Origin: Lutimonas zeaxanthinifaciens
GTDB lineage: Bacteria; Bacteroidota; Bacteroidia; Flavobacteriales; Flavobacteriaceae
DNA: 64,000 nucleotides
Reading direction: 5' to 3'
Assembly: GCF_030503675.1 (NCBI RefSeq)
Contig: NZ_CP129964.1
Coordinates: forward strand, 2,046,001 to 2,110,000
A model generated the notes under the pieces. The model searched no databases and was not told the DNA's origin. It saw nothing but the letters and a program-made list of their open reading frames with translations. How positions within the stretch are numbered: position 1 is the stretch's first letter; each line of letters begins with the position of its first letter. This document shows, piece by piece, positions 16,550 through 25,705 of the stretch. The position numbers were made by a program, and so were the translations under genes.

Positions 16550-18402
16550 TGTCAGATATCATACGATTACTTCCGGATAATGTAGCCAATCAAATAGCTG
16601 CAGGAGAAGTGGTGCAACGACCTGCATCGGTTGTTAAGGAATTATTGGAAAATGCAGTGGATGCAGGTGCCACGGATATCAAACTCGTCATTAAGGATGC
16701 CGGTAAAACACTCATACAAGTGGTTGATGATGGAGAAGGAATGAGCCCCGGAGACGCGCGAATGGCCTTTGAAAGGCATGCGACTTCAAAAATACAGACG
16801 GCGGAAGATCTGTTTAATTTGAGAACCAACGGTTTTAGAGGCGAAGCCCTCGCTTCAATAGCTGCTATTTCACATGTACATTTGAAAACCAGAACTTCTG
16901 AAAATGAATTAGGTACAGAAATAAAAATTAATGGTGGAGAAATTTTGACTCAACAACCCGTCAGTTGCACCAAAGGATCTGTGTTTGAAGTAAAAAACCT
17001 CTTTTATAATATTCCTGCGAGAAGAAACTTTCTAAAATCCAATTCAATTGAAACCCGTCATATTATTGACGCCTTCCAGAGAATCTCATTTACCTATCCG
17101 AAAATTTCTTTTTCAATGGTCCATAATGAGAACGAAGTTTTTAAACTTCCCAAAGGTAAAAGCAAACAATGGACGAGTAATTCAAGACAACGAATCGTTG
17201 CCATCATGGGAAAGGCAACCAACGAGAAACTTGTTCCAATTACAGAAGAGACTGATATTCTTAAGATCAAAGGTTTTGTTACCAAGCCTTCATTTGCTAA
17301 AAAGAAAAAAGGAGAACAATTTTTTTTTGTTAACAACAGGTTCATAAAGAGCCCGTATCTGCATCATGCCGTTATGAACGCATACGAAGGTCTGCTTCAA
17401 CCTGGTTACCACCCCTCCTATTTTCTTTTTTTAGAAGTTCCTTCAGACAGTGTAGATGTGAATATACATCCCACTAAAACGGAGGTCAAGTTTGACAATG
17501 ACAGGGATCTTTACGCTATTATTCGATCAACGATCAAGCATAGCCTGGGTCAATATAATGTTGCTCCTGTTTTGGACTTTAACCGGGATGCTGATCTCGA
17601 CACACCCTATGCGTTTAAAGACAAAGAATACATAAGTGCACCAGGCATTGAAGTTGATCAAAACTACAATCCTTTTCAAACTGAAAATCAGTATCAGGGT
17701 GCAAGGCGACATGAAAAGAACAGTCAGTGGGAGGCTCTATACCTTAGTGATCATCCGGAAAAAGAGTTAATTGAAAACATTACCGTTGATCTGGACAATA
17801 TTTCTCAGGAATTATTTGATGAATCAGAAGCGACAACGTTGTACAAGACCTTTCAGGTGCAGTCAAAATATATCGCCAGCTCTATCAAGTCAGGAATGGT
17901 ACTTATCGATCAAAATGCGGCTCATCAAAGAATTATCTATGAAGAATATCTCGCAAAGATCACCATGGAGGGATTAGGGCATCAACAATTGTTGTTCCCA
18001 TTAAGGGTCTCTATAAACAAAGTAGACATCCCGGTGGTGAAACAAATACAGCAAGATTTGAAAAGTGCTGGGTTCCATATTTCAACGATTGAAGATGAAG
18101 CTTTGATACTCAATGCAATTCCCACAACGATTTCGGAAAAAGAAGTCATCAATATTTTAGAATCCCTTATAGATAATTTTAAAAACGAAGTTCCTGAATC
18201 CAGTTTCAGTCAAATCGATATGATTACAAAAAGTCTTGCAAAAAGTTTGGCCATAAAATCAGGAACCACGCTCAACAATAAGGAGCAGGAGAACATTTTA
18301 AATAGTCTGTTTTCCTGTAAAGAACCCAATTATTCGCCTTTTGGCAAAAAAACATTTATTACCTTGTCACTTGATGACCTGGAAGAAAAATTTAATTCTT
18401 AA
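16549..18402 (+). CDS. mutL: DNA mismatch repair protein MutL
   Basis: GHKL ATPase that links MutS to strand removal. The N-terminal domain has ELLENAVDAGATDI, VDDGEGM and TNGFRGEALASIAAIS, then the transducer domain with FFVNNRFIKSP and VNIHPTKTEVKF. The C-terminal dimerisation domain is present. The nicking-endonuclease motif DQHA-xx-E-xxxx-E appears as DQNAAHQRIIYE (about residue 454), with His and the first Glu replaced, and the later CPHGRP-like motif reads YSPFGKK. Endonuclease activity therefore looks doubtful. Overlaps the upstream small gene by 1 base; a rhomboid gene follows after 5 bases. Confidence 0.96.
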   Translation: MSDIIRLLPDNVANQIAAGEVVQRPASVVKELLENAVDAGATDIKLVIKDAGKTLIQVVDDGEGMSPGDARMAFERHATSKIQTAEDLFNLRTNGFRGEALASIAAISHVHLKTRTSENELGTEIKINGGEILTQQPVSCTKGSVFEVKNLFYNIPARRNFLKSNSIETRHIIDAFQRISFTYPKISFSMVHNENEVFKLPKGKSKQWTSNSRQRIVAIMGKATNEKLVPITEETDILKIKGFVTKPSFAKKKKGEQFFFVNNRFIKSPYLHHAVMNAYEGLLQPGYHPSYFLFLEVPSDSVDVNIHPTKTEVKFDNDRDLYAIIRSTIKHSLGQYNVAPVLDFNRDADLDTPYAFKDKEYISAPGIEVDQNYNPFQTENQYQGARRHEKNSQWEALYLSDHPEKELIENITVDLDNISQELFDESEATTLYKTFQVQSKYIASSIKSGMVLIDQNAAHQRIIYEEYLAKITMEGLGHQQLLFPLRVSINKVDIPVVKQIQQDLKSAGFHISTIEDEALILNAIPTTISEKEVINILESLIDNFKNEVPESSFSQIDMITKSLAKSLAIKSGTTLNNKEQENILNSLFSCKEPNYSPFGKKTFITLSLDDLEEKFNS

Positions 18403-18407
18403 TTGAC

Positions 18408-19145
18408 ATGGGCAGATTGACTGAAGCCATTAAACATTTGATCATTTTAAATGTTATCTTTTTTGCAGCAAGTTCAGTACTTGGTTTAAATCTCGGAAAC
18501 TGGCTGGCGCTGTATTTCCCAAAAAACGAACATTTTGGAGTATGGCAGATCGTAACTCATATGTTCATGCATGGTGGCTTTATGCATATCTTATTCAATA
18601 TGTATGCGCTTTGGGCCTTTGGCTCTCCTTTGGAGCAAATGTGGGGAAGAAATAAATTTATTTTCTTTTACTTCTCGGCAGGCATAGGAGCCGGACTGAT
18701 CTATACAGCAGTAAATTATTTTCAGTTTAATGGTATCTATCAGGATTTGATTTCCATAGGATTACAACCCGCTGAAATACAGTCACTTTTAGAAACTGGA
18801 CGATATAATTCCGGTATTCTTAATCAGATCTCGGAATCGAGATTAGCAGATATTTATCAGATTTACAATACACCGGCCGTAGGTGCCTCAGGAGCAATTT
18901 ACGGAGTGCTGGTGGCCTTCGGAATGAGCTTCCCTAACGCAAAACTTGCTTTGATTTTTCTTCCTGTGCCCATCTCAGCCAAATATTTTATACCTGTCCT
19001 TATTGGTCTTGATCTTTTCTCAGGGGTTACCGGATTTTCAATATTCGGGGGTGGTATAGCGCATTTTGCACATGTTGGAGGAGCCCTTATCGGATTTATT
19101 ATGATGAAATACTGGCAGAAAAATCAATTTCAACGATGGAATTAA
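18408..19145 (+). CDS. Rhomboid family intramembrane serine protease (copy 1)
   Basis: A 245-residue membrane protein of the rhomboid family, which cleaves transmembrane substrates. It has the loop-1 motif THMFMHGGFMHILFNMYALW, the catalytic GASGAIYG (Ser) and HFAHVGGALIGF (catalytic His). About six helices are visible, with an insertion of about 50 residues (roughly 104-150) between the first helices and the GxSG helix. It is 5 bases after mutL and 13 before a second rhomboid. Substrate unknown. Confidence 0.92.
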   Translation: MGRLTEAIKHLIILNVIFFAASSVLGLNLGNWLALYFPKNEHFGVWQIVTHMFMHGGFMHILFNMYALWAFGSPLEQMWGRNKFIFFYFSAGIGAGLIYTAVNYFQFNGIYQDLISIGLQPAEIQSLLETGRYNSGILNQISESRLADIYQIYNTPAVGASGAIYGVLVAFGMSFPNAKLALIFLPVPISAKYFIPVLIGLDLFSGVTGFSIFGGGIAHFAHVGGALIGFIMMKYWQKNQFQRWN

Positions 19146-19158
19146 AAGGAAGAAAAAA

Positions 19159-20016
19159 ATGAATTGGTTTAATAATTTATATCATAAGTTTATTTCGAGA
19201 AGCATTGTTGAGCGTATTATAATTCTCAACGTAGGAATTTTCATACTCACCTACCTTTTCAATACACTCTCGTTTTTATTTCAAATTGACGGGAACTTCA
19301 TTGTTCATTGGTTTTCTTTGCAGCCCGATTTTGACATTTTATTGTTCAGACCCTGGACCATACTTACATATGGGTTTCTTCATTCAGGCTTTTTTCATAT
19401 TCTCTTTAATATGCTTGTCTTGTATTATTTTGGCAACCTTTTTCTTGACTTCTTTGATACAAGGCAGTTTCTACTCTACCTGATTCTAGGAATTTTGTCT
19501 GGTGGTTTGATCTACATGCTGGCTTATAATTATTTGCCAGGCCTGCAAACCGCTCAAACCATATTGCTCGGTGCATCAGCAGGTGTAATGGCGGTTGTTA
19601 TTGGCATAGCTGCCCATATTCCCCATTATTCACTTCGATTCAGGTTTATCGGTAACATCAAATTGTTGTATATTGCTGTAGCACTGGTCGTGCTGGATAT
19701 TGTACAGATCCCTGCCGGAAACGCCGGGGGCCATTTGGCCCACCTTGGCGGATCGTTGATCGGGTTTTTATTAACGAGTTACATGAATCAAGGACGTGAT
19801 CTCCTGGAATCATTGCAGGGGCTCTTTACCAATAAAGAAAAGAAACCATTAAAAACAGTTTATAAAAGTTCCAAAAAGAAAACCTATAAAAAACCCTTAA
19901 GTAAGTCTGAAGAGCAGAAAAAAATTGATGCTATATTGGATAAGATTAGTAAATCCGGTTATGATACATTAACAAAAGAAGAAAAAGACTTCTTGTTTCA
20001 GGCCGGTAAAAAGTAA
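19159..20016 (+). CDS. Rhomboid family intramembrane serine protease (copy 2)
   Basis: A 285-residue rhomboid with GFLHSGFFHILFNMLVLYYFGN, LGASAGVMAV (catalytic Ser) and HLAHLGGSLIGFLL (catalytic His). It carries a cytoplasmic C-terminal tail of about 75 residues that is rich in Lys and Ser and contains a DKISKSGYDTLTKEEKDFLF motif, which copy 1 lacks. The tandem pair is a conserved flavobacterial arrangement; whether both are active on one substrate is unknown. Confidence 0.92.
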   Translation: MNWFNNLYHKFISRSIVERIIILNVGIFILTYLFNTLSFLFQIDGNFIVHWFSLQPDFDILLFRPWTILTYGFLHSGFFHILFNMLVLYYFGNLFLDFFDTRQFLLYLILGILSGGLIYMLAYNYLPGLQTAQTILLGASAGVMAVVIGIAAHIPHYSLRFRFIGNIKLLYIAVALVVLDIVQIPAGNAGGHLAHLGGSLIGFLLTSYMNQGRDLLESLQGLFTNKEKKPLKTVYKSSKKKTYKKPLSKSEEQKKIDAILDKISKSGYDTLTKEEKDFLFQAGKK

Positions 20017-20033
20017 ATTAAAACGATCCCCTC

Positions 20034-21056
20034 TTGAAAAACCTGTCGTTTTTAAATAAGATCATGTTCTTTTTGAACAATATTGCAGCACTTATATTTT
20101 TTGCTGCGCTTTTCATTCCTTATATAGCTCCAAAAACCTTTCCGTTATTATCTATAATCAGCCTAATGGTTCCTTTTGTACTGTTTGCCCATATCTTATT
20201 TATTATTTATTGGATTCTTTCCGGGTTTAAAAAACAATTTTTATTGTCTGCAATTTGTATCCTTTTAGCTGTGGGGCTGTCCTTGTTCCCTTATAAATTT
20301 AAATCGAAAGAAGTTATAAGTGGAAACAGTTTCGGGGTCATGAATTACAATGTTCGTTTATTTAACAAGTATCAATGGATCCAGAAAGAAAATGTTGCTG
20401 AACATATTTCAAAATTTATTCAGGGACAGGCGGCTGATGTCATCTGCTTTCAAGAGTTTACAAAAGATAGGGCCCTGAATTTGAACTATCCCTATGTGTA
20501 TGAAAAGTTGAACGGAGGCAGAAAAGGAAGCGGACTTGCCATTTATTCAAAATATCGCATTGTGAATAAAGGAAGCCTGGATTTTGAGCACTCCTTTAAT
20601 AATGCCATTTTTGTCGATATTTTACGAAACAATGATACTTTAAGGATATACAATGTTCATCTTGAATCATTTGGAATAAAACCAGATAGTGTAGACCTGA
20701 ACCTGAATGAAACCAGGTCAAAAAAACTGATATACAGATTAAAAAAATCATTTACAAAACAGCAGGAACAGGTTGAGAAATTCCTTGATCACAAAGAAAA
20801 TTGTCCGTATAAAACGATTATCAGCGGTGATTTCAACAACACAGCCTATTCCTGGGCCTATCGCATGCTTAAATCAAATTTAAATGATACTTTTATCGAA
20901 TCAGGAAAGGGATTTGGAAAGACATATTCTTTTAACAAATATCCGCTTCGTATTGATTTTATCCTGACGGATTCCAGACTAAAAGTGAATCAGCATAAAA
21001 ATTTTAACCTGGAGCTTTCCGATCATGAACCCGTTCTTGCCAAATTGAGCTATTAA
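20034..21056 (+). CDS. Endonuclease/exonuclease/phosphatase family membrane protein (TTG start)
   Basis: A 340-residue protein with an N-terminal membrane part (about three helices, residues 10-90) and a C-terminal DNase I-like EEP domain: VMNYNVRLFN, VICFQEFTKD, LAIYSKYRIVNKG, RIYNVHLES, ISGDFNNTAYSWAY, RIDFILTDSRL and LSDHEPVLAKL. The fold hydrolyses phosphodiesters of nucleic acids or lipids; substrate unknown. The first conventional start is TTG at 20034 (reads KNLSFLNKIMFF); ATG at 20064 would remove part of helix 1. It follows the second rhomboid by 17 bases. Confidence 0.88.
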   Translation: MKNLSFLNKIMFFLNNIAALIFFAALFIPYIAPKTFPLLSIISLMVPFVLFAHILFIIYWILSGFKKQFLLSAICILLAVGLSLFPYKFKSKEVISGNSFGVMNYNVRLFNKYQWIQKENVAEHISKFIQGQAADVICFQEFTKDRALNLNYPYVYEKLNGGRKGSGLAIYSKYRIVNKGSLDFEHSFNNAIFVDILRNNDTLRIYNVHLESFGIKPDSVDLNLNETRSKKLIYRLKKSFTKQQEQVEKFLDHKENCPYKTIISGDFNNTAYSWAYRMLKSNLNDTFIESGKGFGKTYSFNKYPLRIDFILTDSRLKVNQHKNFNLELSDHEPVLAKLSY

Positions 21057-21133
21057 ACTTTTACTCGAAATATAAGTGAGAATGACGACCGGTAAATTAA
21101 AAAAGTTTAAAAATGTCCTTCCACGAAAAATTG

Positions 21134-21141
21134 TATTTTTG
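21134..21141 (+). promoter_or_regulatory. Bacteroidota-type -7 box of mtaB
   Basis: TATTTTTG, 20 bases before the ATG at 21162. A weak GTTT lies near 21105. Confidence 0.55.
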
Positions 21142-21161
21142 TCCACGCCAAAGAATTGAAC

Positions 21162-22496
21162 ATGACGACTGATAAAAAAGTAGCTTTTTATACACTGGGT
21201 TGTAAGCTGAATTTTTCTGAAACCTCTACTATCGCAAGAGATTTTCAAAATGAGGGTTTTGAACGAGTTGATTTTAATGATTATGCTGATATCTACGTGA
21301 TCAATACTTGTTCCGTTACGGAAAATGCGGATAAACGATTCAAAACCATTGTGAAGTCTGCCTTAAAAATAAATGAGGAAGCTTTTATCATAGGAATCGG
21401 ATGTTACGCACAGTTGAAACCTGAAGAACTGGCAAATACTGAAGGAGTTGATATGGTCCTTGGCGCTACGGAAAAGTTTAAGGTTCTCGATTATATTCAG
21501 GATCTGTCTAAAAATGATATCGGCGAGATTCACTCATGTGAAATTGATGAAGCAGACTTTTATGTAGGATCCTATTCGATTGGGGATCGGACGCGAGCCT
21601 TCTTAAAAGTTCAGGACGGATGTGATTATAAATGCACCTATTGTACAATACCTTTGGCACGAGGAATTTCGAGAAGTGACACCCTGAACAATGTATTAAA
21701 TAATGCGAGGGAAATTTCAGCCAAAGGGATTAAAGAAATTGTACTGACAGGGGTGAATATCGGTGATTATGGAAAGGGTGAATTCGGAAACAAAAAGCAC
21801 GAACATACTTTTCTGGAACTTGTTCAGGAACTGGATCAGGTTGATGGAATTCACCGGGTAAGAATATCTTCGATCGAGCCTAATCTATTAAAAAATGAAA
21901 CTATCGATTTTGTATCCCGATCCAGAAGCTTTGTTCCTCACTTCCATATTCCCCTTCAAAGTGGCAGCGATGAATTACTTAAAAAAATGAAACGAAGATA
22001 CACAACTGAATTGTATATGGATCGCGTCAAAAAAATCAGAACTGTGATGCCCGATGCCTGTATTGGTGTGGATGTCATCGTCGGTTTTCCCGGAGAAACT
22101 GATGAGTTATTCCTGAAAACCTATAATATGTTGTCTGAACTTGACATCTCCTATCTTCATGTATTTACCTATTCTGAAAGACCAAATACCGAAGCCGTGG
22201 AAATGCAAGGTGTAGTTCCTCAAAACATAAGAAACAAAAGAAGCAAAATGTTGAGAGGGTTATCTGTCAAAAAACGAAGGGCATTTTATGAATCTCAAAT
22301 CGGCAAAGAGCTCAAGGTGTTATTCGAGGATGAAAATAAAAAAGGATATATCCATGGTTTTACTGAGAACTATGTAAAAGTAAAAGCTCCATGGGATCCT
22401 GCACTGGCCAACACAGTTCATTCTGTCAAGCTAACCGAAATTGATGAAGACGGACTCGTAAGGTTTATTAAAAATGAACAAGTCTTTATGGCTTAA
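21162..22496 (+). CDS. mtaB: tRNA t6A37 methylthiotransferase MtaB
   Basis: Radical SAM enzyme that converts t6A37 to ms2t6A37 in tRNAs. The UPF0004 domain has LGCKLNFSE and NTCSVTENADKR; the radical SAM cluster motif is DGCDYKCTYCTIP; later blocks are LTGVNIGDYG, HIPLQSGSDELLKKMKR and VDVIVGFPGETDE; a TRAM domain ends the protein. I use ATG 21162 and not TTG 21156 because it gives the usual N-terminus and fits the promoter spacing. Length 444 is normal. Confidence 0.95.
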   Translation: MTTDKKVAFYTLGCKLNFSETSTIARDFQNEGFERVDFNDYADIYVINTCSVTENADKRFKTIVKSALKINEEAFIIGIGCYAQLKPEELANTEGVDMVLGATEKFKVLDYIQDLSKNDIGEIHSCEIDEADFYVGSYSIGDRTRAFLKVQDGCDYKCTYCTIPLARGISRSDTLNNVLNNAREISAKGIKEIVLTGVNIGDYGKGEFGNKKHEHTFLELVQELDQVDGIHRVRISSIEPNLLKNETIDFVSRSRSFVPHFHIPLQSGSDELLKKMKRRYTTELYMDRVKKIRTVMPDACIGVDVIVGFPGETDELFLKTYNMLSELDISYLHVFTYSERPNTEAVEMQGVVPQNIRNKRSKMLRGLSVKKRRAFYESQIGKELKVLFEDENKKGYIHGFTENYVKVKAPWDPALANTVHSVKLTEIDEDGLVRFIKNEQVFMA

Positions 22497-22503
22497 AATG
22501 TGA

Positions 22504-23166
22504 ATGGCTGACAAAACACATATTTACCTGATGCCCGGTCTTGCAGCCAGCCCCAAGATCTTCGAATACATTGAATTTAATCCGTCTACAACAGAACTCC
22601 ATTATCTTGAATGGATCCCTCCATCACATGAAAAGGAGCCTGTTGATGAATATGCCGGGAAGTATCTTGATATGATTCAACATCCTGATCCCATTCTGAT
22701 AGGAGTATCTTTTGGGGGGATTCTGGTTCAGGAAATCAGCAGGATGATTCAGGTTCAAAAGGTGATCATTATTTCAAGTATCAAAAGCAAACAGGAAATG
22801 CCCAAACGGCTTCGATTTTTAAAATCATTAAGGGTGTATAAACTTTTTCCTGCCCGGCGACTATCAAAAATTGACGATTTTACAAGATTCGATTACCATC
22901 CCCACTTGAAAAAAAAAGGAGAACTATATAACAAATATCTGGGGGTAAGAAACGAAAAATATTTAAATTGGTCCCTTTGGGCCGTTCTGCATTGGGAAAA
23001 TAAATCCTCCATTACAGATCTTATACATATTCATGGCACCAGGGATGAAATCTTTCCTATTAAACATATAGAAAATTGTATTCCTGTAGAAGGTGGAACC
23101 CACGCTATGATCTTGATAAAGGCAAAAAAAATTAATCAAATATTAAACAGACTCCTTCAAAAATGA
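22504..23166 (+). CDS. Alpha/beta hydrolase fold protein
   Basis: A 220-residue hydrolase-like protein. It has the nucleophile elbow GVSFGG, a likely acid in HGTRDEIFP and a likely His near GGTHAMI. The N-terminus (HIYLMPGLAASPKIFEYIE) is typical of small intracellular esterases/thioesterases. There is no signal peptide. Its last codons overlap the rfbC start by 4 bases (ATGA), so they are translated together. Substrate unknown. Confidence 0.85.
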   Translation: MADKTHIYLMPGLAASPKIFEYIEFNPSTTELHYLEWIPPSHEKEPVDEYAGKYLDMIQHPDPILIGVSFGGILVQEISRMIQVQKVIIISSIKSKQEMPKRLRFLKSLRVYKLFPARRLSKIDDFTRFDYHPHLKKKGELYNKYLGVRNEKYLNWSLWAVLHWENKSSITDLIHIHGTRDEIFPIKHIENCIPVEGGTHAMILIKAKKINQILNRLLQK

Positions 23167-23702
23167 TCATTGAACAAACCAATATTCAGGATTTACTGCT
23201 TCTAACTCCCAATGTTTATGCAGATGAAAGAGGTTACTTCATGGAATCCTACAACCAGAAAAAAACGGAAGTTCTGATTAAAGAGAAGTTTGTTCAGGAC
23301 AATGAATCTGTCTCTAAAAAAAATGTATTAAGAGGGTTACATCTTCAGTTACCTCCCTTCGCCCAGGCAAAACTGGTTCGGGTTATTAAAGGAAGTATTT
23401 TGGATGTGGCTGTTGACCTAAGAAAAGAGTCAAGCACCTACGGACAACATTTTAAACATGTTCTCAGCGGTGAAAATAAAAAGCAAATATTTGTCCCTGC
23501 CGGTTTTGCGCATGGATTTTTAAGTCTCGAGGACGATACTATTCTCAGCTACAAATGCTCTGAATATTATCATGCCAAAAGTGAGGTTTCGTTGCTATGG
23601 AATGACCCTGATTTTGACATTGATTGGGGAATTACTGATCCAATTTTAACAGAAAAAGATCGTTTGGCAGAAAAATTTGTTACATTTGAAAATCCCTTTT
23701 AA
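23163..23702 (+). CDS. rfbC: dTDP-4-dehydrorhamnose 3,5-epimerase
   Basis: Third step of dTDP-L-rhamnose synthesis. The 179-residue cupin has FMESYNQKK, NVLRGLHLQLPPFAQAKLVRV, ILDVAVDLRKES, VPAGFAHGFLSLEDDT and YKCSEYYHAKSEV, including the catalytic His (in RGLHLQ) and the family Tyr. It stands apart from other rfb genes here, coupled to a hydrolase, so its sugar pathway partners lie elsewhere. Confidence 0.92.
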   Translation: MIIEQTNIQDLLLLTPNVYADERGYFMESYNQKKTEVLIKEKFVQDNESVSKKNVLRGLHLQLPPFAQAKLVRVIKGSILDVAVDLRKESSTYGQHFKHVLSGENKKQIFVPAGFAHGFLSLEDDTILSYKCSEYYHAKSEVSLLWNDPDFDIDWGITDPILTEKDRLAEKFVTFENPF

Positions 23703-23721
23703 TTTTTTAAAACATACAGAC

Positions 23722-24648
23722 ATGAACAGGTCCTATCGATTCCTTGTATTAGCAAGTATTATCATTTTAGCTGCTTTTTTTATAAATGCCGAAAATTCCG
23801 TTGAAAAGAAGACATATTCAAGCACCTCAAACAGAGACACTTCAGATTATGTGGACAACAACTATAGAATTAAGGCATTAAAAATTCCTAATAATTTAAG
23901 CTTTGCAGGTGAAAAAGTAGAACTCGACAAAACAGATATAAGAGAAAGAATCGACAGGGAACTGCTTGTGAACACCTACTGGCAGTCCAATGCATTATTA
24001 TGGTTCAAAAGGACCCATAAATACTTCCCTGTCATAGAGCCTATTTTGAAAGAAAAGGGTGTTCCGGATGATTTTAAGTATTTATCAGTGATAGAGAGTG
24101 ACCTCCGAAATGTGACTTCACCAGCAGGGGCCAAAGGAATGTGGCAAATGCTTAAAGATGCCGGAAGAGAAAACGGTTTGGAGATCAATAGTAATGTTGA
24201 CGAAAGATATCATCTTGAAAAGGCAACCAGAGCTGCGTGCGATTATCTGATAGCAGCAAAAGAAAGACTCGGAAGCTGGACCCTTGCAGCTGCCGCTTAC
24301 CACGCTGGAAATTACGGGATCGAAAAAAGGCTGGAGCAACAAATGGTTGACAGTTATTACGATGTTCTGGCTGGTGAAAATACAGAGCGTTATATTCCTA
24401 GAATTGTTGCTGCCAAAGAGATTTTAAGCCACCCTGAAAAGTATGGATTTGAATTCGACAAAGAAGATCTTTATGAGATGGGGCCAACCTATACGGTTAA
24501 AGTTGATACAGCCATTACCAATATTGCCCATTTTGCGCAAAAATTTGGTACAAACTATAAGGAACTTAAAATGTACAACCCTTGGTTAAGAGAGAATAAA
24601 CTAAACAATAAAACACGAAGGTTGTACGAGATCAAAATTCCTGAATAG
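23722..24648 (+). CDS. Lytic transglycosylase with C-terminal LysM-like domain
   Basis: Peptidoglycan lytic transglycosylase of the SLT fold, likely exported to the periplasm or outer membrane. An N-terminal signal/anchor (FLVLASIIILAAFFINA) precedes a catalytic domain with LSVIESDLRNVTSPAGAKG (catalytic Glu), MWQMLKDAGRENGL and AAAAYHAGNYGI. The end (VKVDTAITNIAHFAQKFG then NPWLRENKL) resembles a LysM module. The 308-residue form from ATG 23722 is chosen over a TTG-led frame overlapping rfbC by 26 bases. Confidence 0.9.
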   Translation: MNRSYRFLVLASIIILAAFFINAENSVEKKTYSSTSNRDTSDYVDNNYRIKALKIPNNLSFAGEKVELDKTDIRERIDRELLVNTYWQSNALLWFKRTHKYFPVIEPILKEKGVPDDFKYLSVIESDLRNVTSPAGAKGMWQMLKDAGRENGLEINSNVDERYHLEKATRAACDYLIAAKERLGSWTLAAAAYHAGNYGIEKRLEQQMVDSYYDVLAGENTERYIPRIVAAKEILSHPEKYGFEFDKEDLYEMGPTYTVKVDTAITNIAHFAQKFGTNYKELKMYNPWLRENKLNNKTRRLYEIKIPE

Positions 24649-24680
24649 GAACAGAATATTTAACTTGATACAAACGATTT

Positions 24681-25637
24681 CTAAAAACGAATTTTTTTTA
24701 GCTCTTCCTGCGCGTTGCTAAATTCATCGAGAATTTCGTCAATAATCTGCTGTGCGGGCTTAATTTCATGAATAAGCCCGGCAATCTGGCCAATTTCCAG
24801 TTCTCCTTCTTTCAAATCTCCTTCAAACATGCCTTTTTTGGCTCTTCCGCGTCCCAAAAGTGCGCTGAGTTCATCTACGGAAGCCTTTCTCTGGTACAAA
24901 TTCAATACTCTTTGATAAAATTCATTCTTAATCAGTCTCACAGGAGTAAGTTCCTTTAAAGTTAAATGTGTATCACCGTCTTTCGCCCGTACCACTTCCT
25001 GCTTAAAATTTGAATGAGCCGAGGATTCCTCACTTGCAACGAATCGGCTTCCGATCTGAACTCCATCTGCACCTAAGGCCATAGCCGCTAGCATTCCTCT
25101 TCCTGTCGCAATTCCACCGGCTGCAATCAAGGGTGTTTCAATGTTTTCATTGACCATAGGAATCAAGGTGAATGTTGTAGTTTCTTCTCTGCCATTATGA
25201 CCTCCGGCCTCAAACCCTTCGGCAACCACTGCATCAACACCTGCCTCCATGGATTTTTGTGCAAATTTGACACTGCTTACAACATGGGCCACTTTTATTC
25301 CTTGATCCTGAAAATATTTGGTATAGGTCTTGGGACTACCTGCAGAAGTGAAGACAATCCTGACTCCTTCTTCAATGATGATTTGAATGATTTCCTCCAA
25401 ATCCGGATAAAATAAAGGGATATTGATCCCAAATGGCTTATTTGATGCCAATTTGCATTTTTTGATATGCGCTCTCAATACATCCGGGTACATCGATCCC
25501 GCCCCTATTAATCCCAGGCCTCCTTTATTACTAACTGCAGCCGCAAGCTTGTATCCACTCACCCAGACCATTCCAGCCTGAATAATAGGGTATTTGATAT
25601 TAAAAAGTTTACATATTTTGTTCTCTGAAGAATCCAT
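24681..25637 (-). CDS. Nitronate monooxygenase / FabK-like flavin enzyme
   Basis: A 318-residue FMN-dependent TIM-barrel protein of the 2-nitropropane dioxygenase family. Motifs are YPIIQAGMVWVSGYKLAAAVS, GGLGLIGAG, VVAEGFEAGGHNGREETT (catalytic-type His) and LIAAGGIATGRGM with GADGVQIGSRFVAS for FMN phosphate. The family includes nitronate monooxygenases and FabK enoyl-ACP reductases; the GGHNG motif fits both, so specificity is open. It converges on the transglycosylase gene with 32 bases between. Confidence 0.85.
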   Translation of the reverse strand: MDSSENKICKLFNIKYPIIQAGMVWVSGYKLAAAVSNKGGLGLIGAGSMYPDVLRAHIKKCKLASNKPFGINIPLFYPDLEEIIQIIIEEGVRIVFTSAGSPKTYTKYFQDQGIKVAHVVSSVKFAQKSMEAGVDAVVAEGFEAGGHNGREETTTFTLIPMVNENIETPLIAAGGIATGRGMLAAMALGADGVQIGSRFVASEESSAHSNFKQEVVRAKDGDTHLTLKELTPVRLIKNEFYQRVLNLYQRKASVDELSALLGRGRAKKGMFEGDLKEGELEIGQIAGLIHEIKPAQQIIDEILDEFSNAQEELKKIRF

Positions 25638-25705
25638 AATCCCAATTTAGAATTAGGGATAAAAATAAAACTTTCATCAGAAAATTAAACAGCTAAATTC
25701 TGAAA

